Source of the DNA: Cricetomys ansorgei
Taxonomy: Eukaryota > Chordata > Mammalia > Rodentia > Nesomyidae
Length of the DNA: 64,000 bases
Assembly (NCBI GenBank): GCA_026225945.1
Contig: JAMJFZ010000596.1
Span: forward strand, 1,622,001 to 1,686,000
Direction of reading: 5' to 3'
Below are positions 58,773-64,000 of the stretch, one piece after another. Made by a program: the position numbers and the translations under genes. Each line of letters begins with the position of its first letter. Position 1 is the stretch's first letter. The notes under the pieces are model-generated. The model was not told the origin of the DNA. It saw only the letters and a program-made list of their open reading frames with translations, and ran no database searches.

Positions 58773-58871
58773 CAGTGGGATGAGCAGGCTGATAAGGTCT
58801 GTGAGCGGTTTGCTGAGCAGCAGCAGGTCCTCTGCAGCCTGTGTGTCCCCTCTTGAGCCTGACTTCTGGGC
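58773..58871 (-). CDS. Ulk4: Ulk4 internal coding exon (33 codons, C-terminal ARM/HEAT region)
   Basis: Seen: read on the minus strand, a pyrimidine-rich tract ending in TTCCAG precedes 99 bases open in phase 0, followed by a GTAAGG donor at 58767-58772. The peptide starts AQKSGSRGDTQAAEDL and ends SKPLTDLISLLIPL. Known: this matches, from memory, the C-terminal armadillo/HEAT-like segment of the pseudokinase ULK4. That protein has an atypical N-terminal kinase domain lacking normal catalytic residues and a long helical-repeat tail; it is linked to ciliogenesis, neuronal migration and hydrocephalus in mice. The leucine-rich second half fits an amphipathic ARM helix. Context: it is the 5'-most Ulk4 exon in the window, and the next exon in frame is 19.3 kb downstream at 39258-39443. 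Odd: a degenerate minisatellite begins within about 10-15 bases of the donor. The assignment to Ulk4 rather than a paralogue rests on recalled sequence, but the joint match of two exons makes it strong. Confidence 0.93.
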
Positions 58872-59137
58872 CTGGAACAAAGGAAAAGAAATGCAGGGGG
58901 TCTGGGTCTGGCAGCAGGTGGCAGGGGCTGAGGAGGGCTGCCTGGTCCCAGAAGAGACACCGTGCTTCCTGACAGTACGACAACAGTGCAGACAACAGTG
59001 CGGACCTGCAGAGCCCTAGACACGCGACAGGGACGGCAGGGCTGCTGCGCGAGGGTGCTGGCAGCCATGTGAGCGGCCTTCCCCAGCACTGTGACAGAGT
59101 GTCTCAAAGGAGCAGCTAGTGTGTGAGTGCACGGGGA

Positions 59138-59245
59138 GGGAGTGTAAGCCCAGCACTCAGGAGGCAGAGGCAGGTGGATCTCTGTGAGTTCAAGGCCAGC
59201 CTGGTACATACACCATTCCAGAGCAGCCAAGACTCAAACAAATGA
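59138..59245 (+). mobile_element. B1 SINE, 3' half diverged
   Basis: GTAAGCCCAGCACTCAGGAG, GCAGAGGCAGGTGGATCTCT and GAGTTCAAGGCCAGCCTGGT, then an A-rich end with CAAACAAATGAAC. Confidence 0.92.
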
Positions 59246-59274
59246 ACAAAACCCAAATCAAAGGCGCATCTGCA

Positions 59275-59580
59275 GGGAGGAGGAACTTATTCTGGGCACA
59301 CAGAGGTTCAGTCCATCGCAGTGGGAGGTATGGGGCGGGGTGCTCTCAACCGTGGCCATAGGAGCCTGGGACTCCTGCTCACATCTGGGTGGATTAGGAA
59401 GCAGAGCAGACAGGAAGCAGAGTAGGTGAGAAAAATCTCAAGCCCTGCCCCCACTGACCCGCTTCCACTAGTGAAGCTCCACCTCCTAAAGGGTCCACAA
59501 GCTTCCCAAACAGCACCACCACGTGGGGACCAAGTGTTCGACACACACCCCCACGGGGACACTTTCTACTCAAAGCACAC
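59275..59580 (+). mobile_element. Rodent-typical dispersed repeat
   Basis: GAGGTTCAGTCCATCGCAGT, GTGAAGCTCCACCTCCTAAA, GTGGGGACCAAGTGTTCGAC and GGGGACACTTTCTACTCAAA follow the order of a common rodent element related to the type at 21474. Family name not assigned. Confidence 0.65.
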
Positions 59581-59659
59581 ACCTTCTGTGCCCTGCAGCA
59601 GGTGAGCCTGCGCTTCTGGCCCTACATCTTACGTGAGAAAACTGGGGTCTAGGAAAATC

Positions 59660-59876
59660 TTCATCTGGGCTCAGTGGGTTAGAGCGCTTGTCATGGAAAC
59701 ACAAGGTCCCCGTACTCAAATGAAAAGCCAGGCATGGCTGTGGGGGAGGGGCCAGAGGCTTGTGGCCTCCACCTTAGCATCAGGTTTACTGAAAGACCCT
59801 GCCTCAGAGAGAGGGAGAGGGTGAAGAAGCAGGTCACCTGACCTCCTCCTCTGGCCTACAAGTGCACACACGGGAT
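59660..59876 (+). mobile_element. Composite tRNA-derived SINE
   Basis: CTGGGCTCAGTGGGTTAGAG, AAAGCCAGGCATGGCTGTGG, ACTGAAAGACCCTGCCTCAG, GACCTCCTCCTCTGGCCTAC and AAGTGCACACACG; its tail runs into the 58/59-base array. Confidence 0.75.
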
Positions 59877-60168
59877 GCATGCATGCACACACTACACACT
59901 TACACACGTCACACACACGGGTGTGCACCTGATTGCATGCATGCCACACACTACACACTTACACACGTCACACACATGGGTGTGCACCTGAATGCATGCA
60001 TGCCACACACTACACACTTATACACGTCACACATACGGGTGTGCACCTGAATGCATGCATGCACACACTACACACGTGTACACGTCACACACACAGGTGT
60101 GCACCTGAATGCATGCATGCCACATACTACACACATTATACACACCAGACACACACACAAAAATTGGG
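59877..60168. repeat. 58/59-bp array grown from a SINE tail, 5 units
   Basis: Units start GCATGCATGC at 59877, 59935, 59994, 60053 and 60111 (lengths 58, 59, 59, 58, then partial). Each contains ACACTACACAC, ACGTCACACA and GGTGTGCACCTGA. The motif is the CA-rich, GTGCAC-containing tail of the SINE just upstream. Confidence 0.95.
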
Positions 60169-60387
60169 GAAAAAGGGAAACTTTACTCTGGTTACCTAAA
60201 GTCAGTAAGTAACAAAGCCAACAGAGGCCTTCCAACGCCAGGCCACTCATCTCTGGGTGGCCCTCTGCACGCCTGTTACACATGCCGGACAGAGCGGTGT
60301 GCACACGCCTAAGGAACACCCAGAGTATCTACTGAACCTGCTGCCATGCCGACAGGCTTCAGGCACGGCTCCCACGCCTTGGGACGC

Positions 60388-60712
60388 GGCCTCGGTTACT
60401 TTCCAGTCGCTGTGATAAAGATGCCCTGACACAGGCACCTGAGGGGACCGCCTTGCTCCTGCTCACAGCTCAGGGAACTGTCCACTGAGGCAGCAGGTCA
60501 AGATGGCAGGACCTACCGCCAGGAAGTGGAGAGCCGCGGACGTAGCTTTTTTAACTTCCACAGTCCAGGATTCCAGCCAAAGGAATGGTCCCGCCCACAG
60601 TCAAGAAGGGTTCCCACATCAGTTAACACCGCAGAGACCATCCCTCCCTGCTGCGTCTGGAGGCTTCTCTTCTAGGTGACCCGGGTCCCCAGAAGCCGAC
60701 AACACTAACCAT
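60388..60712 (-). mobile_element. Rodent dispersed repeat, minus orientation
   Basis: GGTTACTTTCCAGTCGCTGT, GATAAAGATGCCCTGACACA, GTCCAGGATTCCAGCCAAAG, GAATGGTCCCGCCCAC and AGCCGACAACACTAACCATT. The inverse order of the element at 20655-20970. Confidence 0.7.
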
Positions 60713-60714
60713 TA

Positions 60715-62000
60715 CACACAGGCTTAAACTACACTGGAGTAAGAGACTTCTCATCTGAGATATGTCTTCTCCCAGGGGCCTTCATAGACCTAGTTGCAAG
60801 AACTTGTACCATAGAGATGAATAGCTTTATCATCAGAACAGGTTCCGATACAACCTCAGCTTCAGTGCGCACATTTCACCCAGGATGCCTCTGTCTTTGC
60901 TTTTAGAACATGGCCCAGCCTGACCTTAAGAGCAGGCTTCTCTGCCCCAGATCATGAGCCTAGACTGCGGGGTCCTTCCCCAGAAAGCCAAGCTTCCTCC
61001 ACACTTCAGGCCTGCAATGGAATTTCAGCTGCTGCTTCTTTCATTGCTACTATTGGTTCAGAAGGACTTTGTTGAGGATCCGACATCCGTCCCAACAGCT
61101 TGCACCTTTCCTGGCTGAGGGAAGAACGGCTTGCTCTCCTCTTCCCCTCCCTCCCTGCCTTTCTAAGAAAGCAGTTTCCTCCTGGAGGCCTGGACCTCTC
61201 TGCATCTGTTGATCCCTTGCCTTTGGAGGCTGCATTAAACATTAACACACCACCCTGGCGCTGAACTCACGTCTCCTGGTAAGGATGAGAGAGGCCTGCA
61301 GATTAGGATGCGGGCTGCGGCAGGGGCCATGGGGCCAGCACTCCCTTTCTAAACCTTCTGAGCTGGCAGACGAGGCCACAGAACAAGCCTGCGTCTGGGC
61401 ACTTGCCCCGAGGACACCCGGTGGTCCTTCAGACCCTCCAACGTCTTGAGGGTCATCAGGTAAGGCCCAGACCGTCTGCTGCGGTCGCATGCCAGCTCTC
61501 TACAGTGGACAGGGATTCCAAAAAGACCTCAACTTTGCACAACTTGGCAGCTCGTAAAGGAATCATTAAACTTAGCACAAAGGACTCAGCCTGTGTTGGA
61601 AGCCCTGTACAGGGCCCCGCGTGGATATGGCAGCCCCCAGCGAGGTCCAGGCCGGCCTCCTCTCCCATCTCAGCATCTCACTCTCAGGGTTGCCCCCCGG
61701 GTGCTCTGGGGCTCCTGTCCCCACGTGACACAGCCGCTGTCCTTGTTATCCAGGTCCTCCACCTCCGCCCCTGACTCTCTTCTGGACAATGGCGTGCTAT
61801 GGCTGGGCCGGTTCCCAGCCGCCCACCGTCCTCTGCCTACCCAGGTGTTGTGGTCCAGGCACGAGAGGATGGGAGCCTGGCTGGGGTTTGCAGAGAAGCT
61901 ACTGATTAGACACCTGAGGTAGAAGTCTACACTGCTCATGGCAGACTGGGTGTGGACAGCAGAGAAGAAAAGTAAGAGTGACTCCCAGGTTCCTGGTTTG
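60715..62000. other. Intronic stretch, nothing recognised
   Basis: No repeat or exon was recognised. The end of the frame 61593-61922 and the start of minus frame 61670-62692 are chance. Confidence 0.4.
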
Positions 62001-62002
62001 TG

Positions 62003-62590
62003 CAGCAGGAAGGTGGCCTGCTGCAGGGGGAGGCTGGCATGGCCTGCTGCAGGGGGTGGGGGGCTGGCAGAGGGGAGGCTGGCATGGCCTGCTGCAGGGG
62101 GTGGGGGGCTGGCAGAGGGGAGGCTGGTATGGCCTGTTGCAGGGGGTGGAGGGCTGGCATGGCCTGCTGCAGGAGGGAGGCTGGCATGGCCTGCTGTGGG
62201 GGCTGGCCTGGCCTGCTGCAGGGGGGAGGCTGGCATGGCCTGCTGCAGGGGGTGGGGGCTGGCATGGCCTGCTGCAGGGGGTGGGGGGCTGGCAGAGGGG
62301 AGGCTGGTATGGCCTGCTGCAGGGGGTGGGGGGCTGGCAGAGGGGAGGCTGGTATGGCCTGCTGCAGGGGGTGGGGGGCTGGCAGAGGGGAGGCTGGTAT
62401 GGCCTGTTGCAGGGGGTGGAGGGCTGGCATGGCCTGCTGCAGGAGGGAGGCTGGCATGGCCTGCTGTGGGGGCTGGCATGGCCTGCTGCAGGGGGGAGGC
62501 TGGCATGGCCTGCTGCAGGGGGTGGGGGGCTGGCATGGCCTGCTGCAGGAGGGAGGCTGGCATGGCCTGCTGCGGGGGAAGGGGGCCAGC
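62003..62590. repeat. GGCCTGCTGCAGGGGG minisatellite with a 270-bp higher-order period
   Basis: Units of about 30 bases (GGCTGGCATGGCCTGCTGCA plus a G-rich spacer) alternate with 45-base units containing GGCTGGCAGAGGGGAG. The variant GGCCTGTTGC occurs at 62131 and 62401, and the following 130 or so bases match with one visible substitution, giving a 270-base higher-order repeat. Frames of 200-340 residues on both strands come from the array. Confidence 0.96.
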
Positions 62591-62980
62591 ATGGCTGCAG
62601 TGGGGAAATGGGCTTGGGGGTAATGGTGAGTTCAGCCTTATGCCCCAAGGCATGTGGTGGATCTCAGAGGAGTCTTGGAGAAACACAGACATGGTAGTCT
62701 CTCAACCTGGGAATGCCAACTTATAAGCCATATTTAACAGCTAGTGGCCATGTGGCATGACCTAAAATGGAACAAAACACATAGAATTTCTCAGTCTAAG
62801 ACACCCAGCACTAAACACAGTCCTTCCGCGCCCAGCCTGGCCACTTGAATCCAGCGCGTGGCAGCAGGCACGCCATGTACTCTGCCGATGGCAGAGGCCA
62901 GGCGCCTGCGCAGGAGAGGGCAACAGGACAACTCTGTCAGACACGCGGAGGTCTACCCAGGACCCATCTCCAACATTGAG
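62590..62980. other. Intronic stretch, nothing recognised
   Basis: No repeat or exon was recognised. Confidence 0.4.
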
Positions 62981-62984
62981 ATGC

Positions 62985-63042
62985 AACTTGCTTCACATGT
63001 ATGAGGCCCTGGGTTCAAATCCCAGCACTGCAAAAAGGTTCT
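62985..63042 (+). mobile_element. ID-like SINE, 5' truncated
   Basis: CTTGCTTCACATGTATGAGG followed by CCCTGGGTTCAAATCCCAGC and ACTGCAAAAA: the B-box half of an ID-type element with an A-rich end. Confidence 0.75.
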
Positions 63043-63089
63043 GCAAACAGTGAATGGGACAGGCGTGCCATTGTGACTAGACGCCTTTT

Positions 63090-63175
63090 AAAACTGGGGA
63101 TGCAGCCCTGAGCAGAGCCTCTGCCTAAGATATACAGGCCCTTGGTCGTCTCAGCACTGGGGGTGGGGGAGGAAA
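63090..63175 (+). mobile_element. ID-like SINE remnant
   Basis: AAAACTGGGGATGCAGCCCT, GAGCAGAGCCTCTGCC and AGGCCCTTGGTCGTCTCAGC keep the ID order with changes. Confidence 0.55.
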
Positions 63176-63179
63176 CCAT

Positions 63180-63835
63180 GATGGTAGTGCCTCGTTTGGA
63201 GCTGGGTAGGCAAAGGAGAGGCAGGTGAGGCGCAGAGGCACCCTGGGGTGGGGGGGTCTCCTAGATTGTCTCCTCAGAGTCAGAAAGTCGAGCCATAGGA
63301 AGCGCTGGGCCATTGCTGTTTTCAAAAGAATGGAGAGACTTGATCATGACAATGGTGAAAACTCCTCCCGCATTCAAGATGCAGCCAGGAGTCCACAGGG
63401 CAGGGTCGCAGAGAAGACCCTGGAGACGCAAGGTGAGACACGGAGGACAGCCTCAGCCATTGCAGGCCTTGCGAGAGAGACAAGGACAGTTCAGATGCAC
63501 AGCCCGGCTGCTCCACTGCCCGAGCACCGGAGCAAGCTCCCTGCGCCACCTCAGCGCCACCTCAGCGCCACCTCAGCGCCACCTCAGTGCTGAGAGGCAG
63601 GCCCCGCTGGGCAGCGTGCCGACCTGGACTGCGCTGCTGAAGACCCGCCTTCCCAGGAGTCCAGCTCAGTCTCAGGACCGGATTCAGCCACCCCCCCCTT
63701 GTGCACCTGAGCACCCCAACCCCAGATCACAGCGTTTCCACGTACAAGATGAGCGTGTGTTCCGGCATCTGCACAGTGACGGCCTCCCCGACTGGATGTT
63801 CCTGAGAACTAATGCCCCTTTCTTTACGATTCTGA
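63180..63835. other. Intronic stretch with one short array
   Basis: Apart from the 11-base array at 63544, nothing was recognised. Confidence 0.4.
63544..63588. repeat. 11-bp CGCCACCTCAG array, 4 units
   Basis: CGCCACCTCAG occurs four times in perfect tandem. Confidence 0.97.
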
Positions 63836-63837
63836 GA

Positions 63838-63912
63838 GTTTATACAATGTATTTCTGTCATGTTCACCCCCTTCCAGCTCCCTACCCACCCAACTTTACG
63901 TTCTTGGGAGCC
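63838..63912 (-). mobile_element. L1 3' terminal fragment, minus orientation
   Basis: TTTATACAATGTATTTCTGT, CATGTTCACCCCCTTCCAGC and TACCCACCCAACTTTACGTT on plus match the inverted 3' end of rodent L1. Confidence 0.65.
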
Positions 63913-64000
63913 AGCCTGTTCTGGATAGTGGCTGGCCTACCAGGAGCCTCGCCCTGAAGGAGAACGGACTCAGCTGGGGGCGGGATCCTGGCCACCGCCC

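Larger units (their letters stand above)
58872..64000 (-). other. Ulk4: Ulk4 upstream intron, partial
   Basis: Sequence 5' of the 58773-58871 exon in Ulk4 orientation. The preceding exon of the family (recalled as containing a helical segment just before the AQKSG motif) was looked for on the minus strand and not found, so the acceptor-side intron runs past the window edge. Confidence 0.75.

Noticed and set aside
58368..58856. 162-residue plus-strand frame across the Ulk4 exon
   Set aside because: Antisense to the supported exon and built largely from the donor-adjacent minisatellite.
61670..62726. Overlapping 200-340-residue frames, Pro/Gln/Ala-rich on minus and Gly/Trp/Ala-rich on plus
   Set aside because: They are translations of the 30/45-base G-rich minisatellite; no homology, no splice or promoter support.
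62985..63042. Possible tRNA gene (B-box-like GGTTCAAATCC)
   Set aside because: No acceptor stem, anticodon loop or A box in the right spacing; the A-rich end marks it as an ID-like SINE.

Overview
This window is mammalian nuclear DNA from a muroid rodent. The evidence is its repeats: B1 (7SL-derived) SINEs, B2/B3- and B4-type tRNA-derived SINEs, ID-like SINEs, rodent-type L1 3' ends, other rodent-typical dispersed repeats, and a fragment of a SPIN/URR1-like hAT transposon. No intact copy of the youngest mouse B2 type is seen, which hints at a non-Mus muroid such as a cricetid, but the species cannot be fixed by reading.

The only gene with firm support is Ulk4, on the minus strand. Two consecutive-looking coding exons are present: 58773-58871 (33 codons) and 39258-39443 (62 codons). 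Both are phase 0, flanked by AG acceptors and GT donors, and joined by a 19.3-kb intron. Together they encode part of the C-terminal armadillo/HEAT-like region of ULK4, a pseudokinase linked to cilia and neural development. Upstream exons would lie beyond 64000. The short C-terminal exon(s) after 39258 were searched for by eye and not found, so 1-39257 is read as the next Ulk4 intron and possibly 3' flank. No bacterial-type operons, tRNA, rRNA or CRISPR loci are present.

Layout. 1-3 kb is plain non-coding DNA. 3.0-4.3 kb is a SINE whose tail has grown into a 1.2-kb PstI-site-bearing AC/ATAC array. 4.5-12 kb carries B4/B1 SINEs, a purine tract and a TGG array. 12.9-18.3 kb carries CA/TG arrays, a 40-bp minisatellite and a nested SINE pair. 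20.6-25.7 kb holds three rodent dispersed repeats and a C-rich array. 26-38.5 kb contains short minisatellites, a 53/54-bp array and a G-rich purine tract. 39.3 kb is the Ulk4 exon, followed by a B1-derived 56-bp array, a 142-bp higher-order minisatellite, broken L1s and an ERV-like LTR (39.7-44.5 kb). 48.7-54 kb is SINE-rich with the SPIN-like fragment. 57.4-58.8 kb is a cluster of arrays ending against the splice donor of the second Ulk4 exon. 59-64 kb has SINEs, a 58/59-bp array and a 0.6-kb G-rich minisatellite with a 270-bp higher-order period.

The outstanding property is the number of independent tandem arrays inside or beside one gene's introns, at least four of which can be seen growing out of SINE ends. 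Nearly all long open frames in the window run through these arrays or are chance frames in GC-rich DNA. No previously unknown gene system is evident. The observations most worth following are the array of donor-like hexamers beside a Ulk4 splice site and the SINE-born minisatellites.
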